From Podarcis raffonei (lineage: Eukaryota; Chordata; Lepidosauria; Squamata; Lacertidae), in the NCBI RefSeq assembly GCF_027172205.1, contig NC_070614.1:44507001-44571000 (forward strand): a stretch of DNA of 64,000 nt. Direction: 5' to 3'. Positions 21,601-33,600 of this stretch are shown here, piece by piece. The position numbers and the translations under genes were made by a program. The notes below the pieces were generated by a model. That model was not told the DNA's origin and did not search any database. It worked only from the letters and a program-made list of their open reading frames with translations. Within the stretch, counting starts at the first letter, position 1; each line of letters starts with the position of its first letter.

Positions 21601-24600
21601 TTCATTTGAACCGGCCATAAATGATCACATCAAATTCGCTTCCTTTTATCGCATGGTCCCCAATGAAGATCTTCAGTACAAGGGAATTATCCAGTTACTT
21701 CTGCATTTCAGATGGAAATGGGTTGGGCTCATGACTCCAGCTAATGAAGCTGGAGATCAGTTCTTGCAGACCATTGAACCAATGCTTTTCAAGAATGGAA
21801 TCTGTTCAGCGTTCACAGAAAGAACCGAAAACTCTTTGCATTTCAGCGGTAACATATTTGATATAGTGGATCAATCAAAGCTTTTCTCGCAAAATTTCAT
21901 GAAAAGCAAAGCAAATGCAGTTGTTATATATGGAGAAAGTACATCTATTATATGGCTTACAGGTGTTATAATTCCAAAGATTATGATTCGGCTAATTCTT
22001 CAGCAATTTGCGGGGAAAGAACCTGAATGGAAAGTATGGATTACAGCAGCCCAAATAGATTTCATATCAAATCAAATTTTCAGTAAAGTTATTGACATTA
22101 ATATACAAATGCTCCAAGGTGCTATATCCATTACGATTCACTCCAAGGAGATTCAAGACTTCTCAAACTTTCTGCAGGATGTAAAGCCTTCTGGACAAGA
22201 TGAAGATGGTTTTATCAAGCATTTCTGGGAACAATCGTTTGGTTGTTCACTTTCAAACGCTACTGTAATGGCAGGCATTATGGGTACATGTACTGGAGAG
22301 GAATTGCTGGAGAACCTCCCTACACCATATTTTGAAATGAGCATGACCGGCCACAGCTACAATATCTATAATGCTGTCTATGCTCTGGCACATGCCTTAC
22401 ATATTAGGTGCTCATCTGAAGCCATCTGCAAAAGGACAATTGACGGAAACAGACTCTTTCTTCAGAACGTAGAGCCTTGGCAGGTAGCGTTTCCTGTTAC
22501 AAAGTCTTTACTATATAACATGCTCAGTGTTGTGCACTCCATTGATGTACGATATGGGTTGTCAATTATTTATATTAAATAAAATAATAAATCTTAATAC
22601 ATCAAAATGAACATTAACTAATTTTATTGTGATCCCTTCCAACTCTATAATTATATGATCCTATGATTCTAGAAAATATTTGCTTGAACTTCCCCTCTCT
22701 GACATCAAAGCAATTTTTTTTAAAAAAAAATAACTTTTTATTGGGTTTTATAAACAAGAATAAAGTTATACAAATAAGTATACCAATTTTCTCATGTCCT
22801 TTGTATATCACAAAAATAGCACAATAAATGTGGAGTAATATCTGCAACATATGGTTCATTATTAGTGGTCAATGTATAAGTTCTTGGTTCATGAATTGGT
22901 TTAAACAAGGGGGAAACAAAGGGGATAGAAAAGAGGGGGCTTTGTTAGGAAGAAAAGAGGGGAAAGAGGGGGTGGGGGAATGGGTCGGGTGGTTATTCTT
23001 CTATTCTTCTACTTAGTGTATGTGTGGGGTTTTGGGTCAGCGTTACTTGTATGGGTTCTCTGACTATTCACTTGTTATATATGTTTGGTGTTGAGAGAGG
23101 TTGGGGTGGCTTAGGGTGTGGTTGTTTGTCTTTGGTTCGCTGAAGTGAGGCGGGGGTGGTGGGGGGGTGTATTTTTGAATCAGGCTAGCCAGATTGATTT
23201 GTATGCTGTCAGCAGATTCTTGTTATTGTGTTGTCGGGCTGTGTATGTGATAAAGGGGAACCATACTGGGGTGAAGGCGTCTTCTTCTCTTTGTCCCCTT
23301 GTCAGTTTCAGTTTATTGGTTCATTTTTCTAATAAAGCTGTTTCCCATACTATTTGATACCATTGGTCCATGCTTACTCCTGACAGGTCTCTCCAGTGTC
23401 TGGCTATGATATTTCTTTATCATGTGAGTGGTCATTATTATCTTGGAATATGTTTAGTGAGGTCAGTTCTGGGGTGACTTCTAATACTTGCTTAGTTATT
23501 TTGCATATTTCTTATATGATTGCTGTACAGAAGGGCTGGATTTGGGGACATTCCCACCATATATGGAGGTATGTGCCCATGGAGGTGCATCCTCTCGAGC
23601 ATCTTGGTGAGGTTCCAGGGTGTATTAGTGCTAGTTTCCATGGTGTTAGGTATCATCTGTAAGTGAGTTTCAGAGTGAGTTCTTTCCTTTTTGCTGATAT
23701 CGATTTAAAGGGAGGTTTAGACCACATTTTAGTCCATTGGGTGGGGTTAATCTCATAGCCTATAGTGTCTTCCCACTGTTTTTTTATTATGTTGAGGAGA
23801 ATATGGGATTTTGGAGCAGGATTTTGTATATTGTGGATACCATCCTGTTGCTGTTGACCTGGGTTACTACTGGGTTGTTTAGGAGGGCATGTACTTGGTG
23901 ATGGGATAGCCAGGACATCTGGGTAGCCCCTAGTTTGTCTTGTATTTCTTGTGTTGATAAGGGTTTTCTGCTTTTGTAGAAGTCTGCTAGGCGGTATAAG
24001 CCTTTGGCCTGCCATGTTTTTATCCAGAGATTTTGTGCTGCATGGTGGAATAGTGGGTAGTGTGCCAGGGGAATTAGTAGAGATGGAGTTGGGGACAGTT
24101 TACCTGCTTATTCTTTCCATTCTTTAATCATGATCAGCAAAGATTCTTTTCAGTGGCAGGCTGACTTTCTTATAGCAGAACATGAATTCTAGGGACAGTC
24201 TGTATATCTTCAACACAGCCCCTCTCATTTCTTATGTCCTGTGTAGAGCACAGTGGTGTGACATGCTGTAGCCAAGAGCTGATGCCCTCCCCTTGTGTTG
24301 GATATGTGATGGCTAGTGGAAGAGTCCAGTGCATCTAGAGGCGTGGCAAAGGTTGTAGCTAGTCTGCCATAGATTGCTGTGGGAGCCCCTTCACATGTCC
24401 ACCTAGAACATATTCCCTTTAGATGTGAGGACTTTCATATGGGGAAACAATTGCACACTCCTCTACTGTGTGTCCTAAATGGTCGCTGTTACCAAGGAAC
24501 ATATACTAACACAAGACTACACAAAAAGAGGTTTCTTGGTTATCAGAAGAGGGCTTACATTGACTAAATGCACAGTAACTAATACAGAGCAACATACAGC

Positions 24601-27600
24601 TACACACAAACAGAAATCATGGATGCCCTGAACTGAGAAACTCAAGCTCCTAACATGAGGGCTATAACTAAATGTCTCCATGTTGCATTAATATAATATC
24701 TTGAGAACATATGCTCCTTGCCCTTTTCTTGCCCATCATCTCAAATCCCTTCTACAGCTTGAATCTTAACAAAGGCTGCTCTGAAACAAGCAGATCTACA
24801 GCCTTTATGTGTGTATCTCATGACTGTTGAGTTTACACTGATTCACGATTTCCCTCTCTATTTGATCTGCTGTCGAAATTTGGGTGCTCTCCATAGGGAA
24901 CTGAAGTGGGGGACCCCTGGAGGAAAAGAACTTATATTCTTCCCAGAAAACTATTGAATTATCTTAGTAAGACTTTCACAACACTTCATAGAGCTTTTGA
25001 TTCTCTTTCCACCTAGCTGCACTCATTTCTGCACAGAATCTCATTCAACAACAGTGCTGGGGATGAAATCACATTAAATGAACATGGAGAATTAGCAGGT
25101 GGATTTGATATTACAAACCTGATCACTTTCCCAAATACTTCCTATGTTAGAGTCAAAGTCGGAAAGCTGGATCCTCAGGCTCCTCCTGGAAAAGAGCTCA
25201 CCATTAATGGGGACAGAATCCAATGGCACAGAGCCTTCACTCAGGTAAGGAAATCACTGCACATAGGGGTGGCATTATTGGTCATTTGGAACATGCTGCA
25301 GAGTGCGTGCAGAGTAGACCACACAGATGGAATCACTGAAGAGATGCAAAAATATCTTTGCATGGTTTAAAAGCAAATCTGCAAACCAATATGCAGTGTT
25401 TATATCCAAATGATAAATAGAATGTCCATGTTGTGATGCATCTATTAACAAAAGCTATTAACAAAAACTCTGATCATTGCAAATATGCCTCAAAGCTCCA
25501 CAGTCAACAACAAAAAAATCCACTTGGCACTTTTAATCCTTTTATGACTTGCCGTCTGAGTGTGAAAAGCTTGTAGCTCGTATCTGCCTTTACGATATGG
25601 TGGCTGCTGCTGGGGTGATGACTGTGATTGTTGAGCTGAACCAGATTTGGGAGTACCTTGTGTGGTTTTTTTGGATCTGCAATCCTTTGCAAAATGTCGT
25701 TGTTTATTGCAGAAAAAACGCTTGGCAACTTTTAATGCAGTCGTGTCACCGCAAGTCCGCATACGGATATCCTCATTATTTCTGGAACCAGCCGTGCTTA
25801 TCGCACAAGCCTCCCTTCGGTCTAACTCTCCCATTAATCTTGCCGTTACCCCTTCCACTTTTAATTGTGCTGGTGGAATGGTAGATATCTGGCCAGCTAG
25901 ACCATCAAAGTCTTCATGAAGGGAACAAAGAATGATAAATACATACTGAATATCAGGTATCACCATGTCCCTTCGAATCAATTCATCACGTTTCTCCTCC
26001 AAACACCTTAAGTGTGCCCCCAAATCACCGCCAGGCTGCAGCTTTGTCTGGTAAAGCTGCTTGAAAAACATTAATAAGACACAGACTCCTTCCTAAGAAG
26101 TTCTGCTGCAAGACCTTCCCACATTTGCTTGGCAGTTTTCTTATTCCTTATGTAAACCACTTGTTGGTATCTGACAGCCAAATTAATTATTGCCCTGGCT
26201 TTCGCATCTCCTATCGTCCAAGGATCATTCATGGGGTCAGCAAGGTCCTCAGTAACATACTGCCACATATCACAAGAGGTCAAAAGTGCCTCCACACAAA
26301 ACGACCATGAACTATAATTCTCATCTGTCAGCTGTGGAAACGTAAGAGCTTTCTTGGCTTCTGTAACATGGTCAGTCAGCCTGGAAATCTTCCAGTACCA
26401 CACCAACAGAAGGAGTAGACTTCAAACCTTTCTCAGAGTCCAAAAATGGGCAGTCATATACTCAGTGCTGGGCCCATAACCAGATATTGGGCATTGCAAC
26501 TATTCAACAGACATGTTTTGCCACTTGAGGTGAAAAGGGAAGTGCTGCCACTACTAATAACACTGCTACTAATAATTCTTTTGTAAATATAAAATGAACC
26601 ACTGCTCCAAAAAGAGCAACGTGCAAAGAAGACATGTCAAACTAAAAAGGACAAATGACTATCAGAGAGTGTCGTACAAAATGCTTGTTTGTTAAAGGCA
26701 GCTCTCCACTTAGTGGCATTAGATAGAATGCTAAGCTAACCATATCATTATGCATAAACACTGGAATCTTTCAGGTTCACACTGATGCCGCTTAAGACTC
26801 TAGTGTTGAATTGGAACGATAGAAGCAGGGGTGTATGGAGGTGTTTGTCAGGTTGGCCCCTGCCACAGACCTAGGAGGAGCCCCCGAATCATGCCTTGTT
26901 CAGAGTGCCTTGGAGCCCGGCTGCCCATCCATGTACTCCATGGGTTGCTGGGCAAGGCATGCAGGCTCCTCTCAGTACCTCGGGGGAGGAATCCAGGTGC
27001 TTGTCATAGTCATGTGTTGCCAGCCATGGCTGAGCTCCAGGAGGGAGAAGCCAGCCAACCAGCCAAATCTCAGAGGGGGTACTTGCCTGGAGGCAGAGTC
27101 CATATACACACTCCAGTCCAGTCGTAAGGTCAGGAGTATCTCAGGTCACGTAGTTCATATAGTCAGACAATCCGGGGGTCAAGAAAGCCAAGGGTCAAAG
27201 GTCACGAGAAACAAGAAGCAGCAAGGTCTGATCAGGGATGACAAATGTTGTTTACAGCGACTGACTGAGGTGGGAAACCCTGCTTTAAAAAGCTGGAGCC
27301 AGCTGGTTCTCATCAGGAGCAAGAAGGCAGATCAGCAGCAGGTAAAGTCACTTCGCCTTCTGCTCCTTCAGGCTGCTGCTCGGTAGGTGAAACCGACTCC
27401 TGGCCCATGACACCACTGGCGTTGGCCATCAGAGCAGCGGTCCAGTTCCACATCCCTAGTTAGTTGTTGGCACTGTTGTAAGTGTGAGTAGAGTGCAAAG
27501 CTTAGCTTGGAGGGAAGAAAAGAGAGGCTAGTGGATGGAGTTGTAATAGATATAAGGCGGGCAGGTGGTATGCCAAGCGAGGAAGGCAGGCAAGCAGACA

Positions 27601-30600
27601 GGCAGGCAGACAAAGGAAGGCAGGGGGAGGAGCAGAGCAGACCCAACCCTGATGGCCCAGGAGGAGCACAAAAGGTGATGAAAAGCAAACTTTAGAAGTT
27701 CCTGTTCCATGGTCTCTTCCAACTTTGGAAGCACTGATATCTCCTTGCCAATGGTGCAAGGGATGGTGGGGATGCAAAAATAGCTCCTTGCCAAGTGCAC
27801 AAGGGAGCCTAGGTACACCTCCACATAAAGGACATCAAATCCGCACAAGGAGATCTCAGTTTTATTAGAACTAAAGATGGCAATATGATTGCTCATACTT
27901 TGAGAATATATATTGTAAAGAAAAAGAGCACTAGGTAAAGTTTAACCACAGTGGACTTCTGAAAGAGAACTCTTCAGCAGGATACTATTGATTTGGATCT
28001 TTTACAAACAAAGGGACTAGGAGGGCTTTTGCCTTTTGGAAGGTGTGGGAACAACTTGAAGTTTAAGAACTGACTTTACGCCCTCTAGAGGATTTGTGAA
28101 CAGTTTCAGTAACAAGTGAATTTAAAGCCTGAGAACTTTTTCCTACTGACAGCTTAAGAGTGTGGGAATGACCTTGAGTGAAAGACTTTGTTATGGCAGA
28201 TGGTAAACAGAAAGAAAATTCACAAGAAACAACTTTGAGATCTGGTAGACAATACAAAGCTGATCTTTCTATGCAAAGAAGGGCCTCTGTATCAGGGGCC
28301 TCGGGAACTGCAGCTGTCACAAAGGTAAAAGTGAAAACAATGTCTTCTGAGGAAGCGTTTGCAAAGGCATTGGGGAAAATAAATGATTCTTTAGAGGAAT
28401 TAAAGAAGCAAGGAGCTGAAACAAATAAGAAAATTGAAGAAATCTCTGGGAAAATTGATTTAAATACTAAAAGTATAACTGACCTCGGGAACAAAGTGAA
28501 CTCAAATGCAGAAGCAATTGGGAAATTACTGGAAGATTCATCCACAACACGAAAGATAGCTGAGGAAGCTAAGGAAATTGCTACTGCTGCTGAGGAAAAA
28601 TTTCCACCGGTGTACAGGAAACTAGATGAGTATGAACTGGCACTTTCTATGCAGGATATGCAACGCAAGGAGAAGAACTTGAGGATCAGACTTGTGCCGG
28701 AAAAGGAAGGAGATAACTTGGTGGATTACCTGACAAAGGAGTTTTCTGACTTTTGGAAGCAGGAGCTGAAAGAAGAAGAGTTCAAGATAGAGAGTGCATT
28801 TAGGTTGGGAATAAGACAGAGGAAGAATAGACCCAGAGATTGCCTGATAACTTTAAGATCCAAGGAAGAGAGAGATAAAATATTGAACCTGCACTACCAA
28901 ACAACCCTTCGAATTGAAGATTTCTATATTGAGATCTTTAAAGACATTCCCAAAAGTATTTTGGATGCAAGAGGTCCTTACAAGGATTTGGTGACACTGC
29001 TGAAAAGGAACTACATACTATTCAGGTGGGAGTTTCCCCAAGGCTTGTCTTTTAAATACAAGGGGAAGAAAAGAAGAATAAAAACAGTGAGTGATAAAGA
29101 CAAGTTCCTGGGAGAACACGAAGAAGACCTACAGAAAGAGACCTATCCAGGAGAAGGACACCCTTCAAGCAAGGGATCACTAGATACGGACATAGAACCA
29201 CCGACAAAAGACGAACAACAACTGGGAGCTGTAGGAGGAAGCAAGTAACCCCATCATGGCTTTGCAACTTCTAACCTGGAATTGTAACGGTCTAAATAAT
29301 CCCCGAAAAAGGAAAAATATATTTCATGCTCTAAAGAAAGATCAATTGGACTTGATTTGCCTACAAGAGACTCATGTGACAAGAGCACACAGAAAATTAT
29401 TAATAAACAAGAGACTGGGACAAGAATTTATATCTTCAGACAGAGTAAAAAAGAGAGGAGTGGTGATCTACGCAAAGGAAAATCTGCAACCGAAACAAAT
29501 CTTTAAAGATGACCAAGGAAGATATTTGGCAATTGAAATTCAATTCCAAGGAGAAAAATTTTTGACAGTGGGAATATATGCACCAAATGAAGGGAAAGCA
29601 GAATTTTTTAAGAAGTTGCATGAGACTTTAATGGACTATATGGATTATAAATTAATCATGATGGGGGACATGAATGGAGTAGTTTCAACAAATATGGACA
29701 AAGCACAAAGACAGGTAGTTACAAAAGATGGAAGACTACCAAAAACTTTTTTTGAAATGACTGACAATATGGACTTGATTGACATTTGGAGAACAAAACA
29801 CCCATTAGAGAGAGAGGGAACCTTCTTTTCTGAAGCCAAAATGACATGGACTCGGATTGACCAAATTTGGGTGACTAGCAGTATGGCGTCGAATATAAAG
29901 AAAGTGGAAATCTGCCCAAAAACTCTCTCCGACCATAACGCAGTAAAGATGGTGATGAAGCAAACAACAACTGGTTCCTTCAGATGGAGAATGAATGACA
30001 CCTTATTTAGAGACGAGGAGATCTGTAAAAAGGCCCAAAAAACTCTGAAAGATTATTTTGAAATTAATTTAAGGACTAAAGTAGAAAAAAGAATAGTGTG
30101 GGACGCAAGTAAAGCCGTGATGAGAGGGTTTTTGATACAACAAAATACATTAAAGAAAAGAAAGCAAAATGAGAGGAAAGAGAAAATTTTGGAAAAGATA
30201 AAAGAAGGGGAAAGGAAATTAAGACTGAAGCCAAAATCGCAAGAGATTTTAAGAGAAATTAAATTGTACCAAACACAATATATGGAACTGATGAATCAAG
30301 AAATAGAATGGAAAATTAAACAAATGAGACAAAAGACTTTTGAATCTGCAGATAAATGTGGCAAGTTATTGGCTTGGCAAATAAAGAAGAGACAAAAACT
30401 CAACACGGTAACAAACTTAGAAGTGGAGGGAAAGAACATATGTAACCCAGTGGAAATTAGGAACTGTTTTCAGAGCTACTTTAGACAACTGTATACACAA
30501 GGGCCGCAGAAAGAAACAGATATACAACAATTCCTCGAGAAAAATGGGCTGAAAAAGATTTCGCAGGAAAGTAAGACAATTTTGAACCAGGAGATATCAG

Positions 30601-33600
30601 CACAGGAAATAGAAGATGCCATTCAAAACATGACGTTGGGCAAATCACCTGGACCGGATGGATTGACTTCCAAATATTACAAAGTCTTGAAGGAAGGGCT
30701 TATACAACCCTTGAAGGAAGTCTGCAATGAAATTATTGAGGGGAGAAGGGCACCAGATACGTGGAGGGAGGCCTACATTACACTTATACCAAAGACAGAG
30801 ACTGAAAAGACCCAACTTAAGAACTACCGACCCATCTCGTTACTAAATGTGGATTACAAAATCTTTGCTGATGTTTTAGCAAAGAGACTGAAAAGAGTTT
30901 TGATGGAGGAGATTCATGGGGACCAAGCGGGCTTTCTCCCGAAAAGGCATTTGTCGGATAATGTAAGGAACATAATTGACATTTTGGAGAAGCTGGAAGT
31001 GAATATAAATACTAAGGCTGTTTTGATATTTGTGGACGCCGAGAAAGCCTTTGACAATATATCTTGGAGTTTCATGTTGAAGAACCTCCGGGGGATGGGG
31101 GTAGGCCAAGGGTTTGAAAATGGTATAGGTGCAATATACTCTGAACAGAAAGCAAAATTAATTGTAAATAATGTGGTAACAGAAGAGTTCAAGATTGAAA
31201 AAGGGACACGTCAGGGGTGCCCTATCTCCCCATTACTTTTTATATCGGTCCTGGAGGTTTTGCTTAATATGATTAGGAAGGACCAGTTGGTTAAAGGGGT
31301 TCAGGTCGGAGCTAAACAATACAAATTGAGAGCATTTGCAGATGACCTAGTACTTACTTTACAAGAGCCAGAAGCTAGTACGAAAAGAGTTTTGGAAATA
31401 ATTCAAGAGTTTGGTCAAATGGCAGGATTTAAATTGAATAAGTTAAAAACTAAGGTATTGGAGAAAAATTTAACACAGACTGAAAAAGAAAGGTTTCAGA
31501 ATGAGACGGGGTTGACTGTGGTTAAAAAAGTGAAATACCTGGGTGTGAATATGACAGCTAAGAATGTGAATTTATTTAAAGACAATTATGAAAAAACTTG
31601 GACAGAAGTGAAAAAAGATTTGGAGATTTGGTCAAACTTGAAGCTTTCCTTGTTAGGCCGAATTGCAGTTATAAAAATGAATGTATTGCCAAGAATGTTG
31701 TTTTTGTTTCAAGCATTACAAATAATGGATAAAATGGATTGTTTCAAGAAGTGGCAGAAAGATATATCTAAATTTGTCTGGCAGGGCAAGAAGCCCAGAA
31801 TAAAATTTAAGATATTAACGGATTCAAAGGAAAGAGGGGGGTTTGCCCTGCCAGACTTTAAATTGTACTATGAAGCGGCAGCTTTCTGCTGGCTAAAAGA
31901 TTGGCTGCTTCTTGAAAACACAGACATTTTGGATTTGGAAGGTTTTAACAATATTTTTGGGTGGCATGCATATCTGTGGTATGACAAGGTTAAAGCGCAC
32001 AAAAGTTTTAAAAACCATATTGTCAGAAAAGCACTATTAAATGTCTGGGTCAGATATAAAGATTTGCTGGAAAATAAAACTCCAAGGTGGTTGTCGCCAA
32101 TGGAAGCTAAGGCAGTTAAAAAGTTAAATATGGAGTCGAAATGGCCAAGATATTGGGAAATTCTGGAAAAGGAAGGGGACAAATTGAGATTGCAGAGTTT
32201 TGAAAAATTAAAAGGGAAGGTGAGAGATTGGCTGCACTATCATCAAATAAATGAAGTGTTTAAATTGGACAGTAAAATTGGCTTCCAGGTGGAAAAATCA
32301 AAATTAGAGACTGAACTGTTAGAATCCAGTACTAAGAATTTGTCAAAAATGTATAACTTGCTGCTGAAATGGAATACACAAGATGAAATGGTTAAATCAA
32401 CTATGATTAAATGGGCTCAGGACATTGGTCATAATATTTTGTTCGCTGACTGGGAAAAGTTGTGGACCACCGGGATGAAATTCACGGCATGTAATGCCTT
32501 AAGAGAAAATATAATGAAAATGATTTATAGGTGGTACATAACCCCAGTCAAGCTTGCAAAGATCTACCACTTGCCTGACAATAAATGTTGGAAATGTAAG
32601 GAAAAGGAAGGTACATTTTTTCACCTCTGGTGGACGTGCCCGAAGATTAAGGCATTCTGGGAAATGATTTATAATGAACTGAAAAAGGTATTTAAATATA
32701 CCTTCCCTAAGAAACCAGAGGCCTTTCTCTTGGGCATTGTCGGCCAAGGGGTGTTAAAGACAGATATAACTTTTTTTATGTATGCTACGACAGCAGCTAG
32801 AATACTCATTGCAAAGTACTGGAAGACACAGGATCTACCCACACTGGAAGAATGGCAGATGAAGGTGATGGACTACATGGGCTTGGCAGAAATGACGAGC
32901 AGAATCCGAAACCAGGGAAAAGAAGCGGCGGAAGAAGAATGGAAAAAGTTTAAGGACTATTTAAAGAAATATTACAAAATTAATGACAGTTAGAATGATG
33001 TTGGACTAAAGTAAATGGTTACTATTAGTAATGGTTAAGACAAGGAGAATAAGGATGATTAGCTTAAATTTACAGCAAAATAAGGGAAGATTTGCTGAAC
33101 AATTGATTAGAATTTGGAATACAGAAACGGGAGGCATGAGGAAGTCGAAGAAGAAAGGTTTAAGAAATTAGGACATGAAATGGTACTTGTTTTTTGTTTT
33201 GTTTTTGTCTTCTGTTTGTTCATGTATGTTTTGTTTGTATGAATATAAAAATTGTTGAATAAAAATATTATAAAAAAAAAAAGAGAACTCTTCAGTACTT
33301 CTGCCCATTAAGGAATTATTATTTTACAACTTCAAAATATATGTATTCGATCTGCCTTAATTCTGTTATATATCCAACAGTGCCAATGTCGGCCTACATA
33401 AATAAATAAATTCTGTATAAAGTAAAGTACCATTGGAATATTGACTTTCAAGTTCACACTAATAAACATTTTTGGAATGTTTTAATGCCAACACCCATTT
33501 TCCTTTCAGGATTGTTAACCCAATATTTGCTAAATTCCATTCCCAATTCCTTTATATGAAGGATGAAGAGATTTGAATATATTGAGAGTGTGGATCCTAC

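Larger units (their letters stand above)
22484..25016. other. Gene C intron 3
   Basis: Holds a CR1-like end (22618-22672) and an antisense L1 fragment (about 22713-24135). The last 880 bp matches D and E. Confidence 0.65.
27978..33280 (+). mobile_element. L1 LINE, full-length with both ORFs intact
   Basis: A 5.3-kb L1 in the sense direction of gene C. Layout: 5' untranslated region 27978-28192, ORF1 28193-29248, 7-bp spacer, ORF2 29256-32993, 3' untranslated region with T-rich stretches and a polyadenylation signal AATAAA near 33259, ending in an A-run. A perfect 15-bp repeat AAGAGAACTCTTCAG (27963-27977 and 33281-33295) is the target-site duplication. Intact frames and perfect duplication imply a recent insertion. 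The 5' region is short (215 bp), so the promoter may be compact or slightly cut. Confidence 0.95.

Noticed and set aside
27577-27625. GGCA-rich short repeats resembling an array
   Set aside because: Irregular tetranucleotide repeats with no spacer structure, so not CRISPR; simple-sequence drift at the end of the shared segment.
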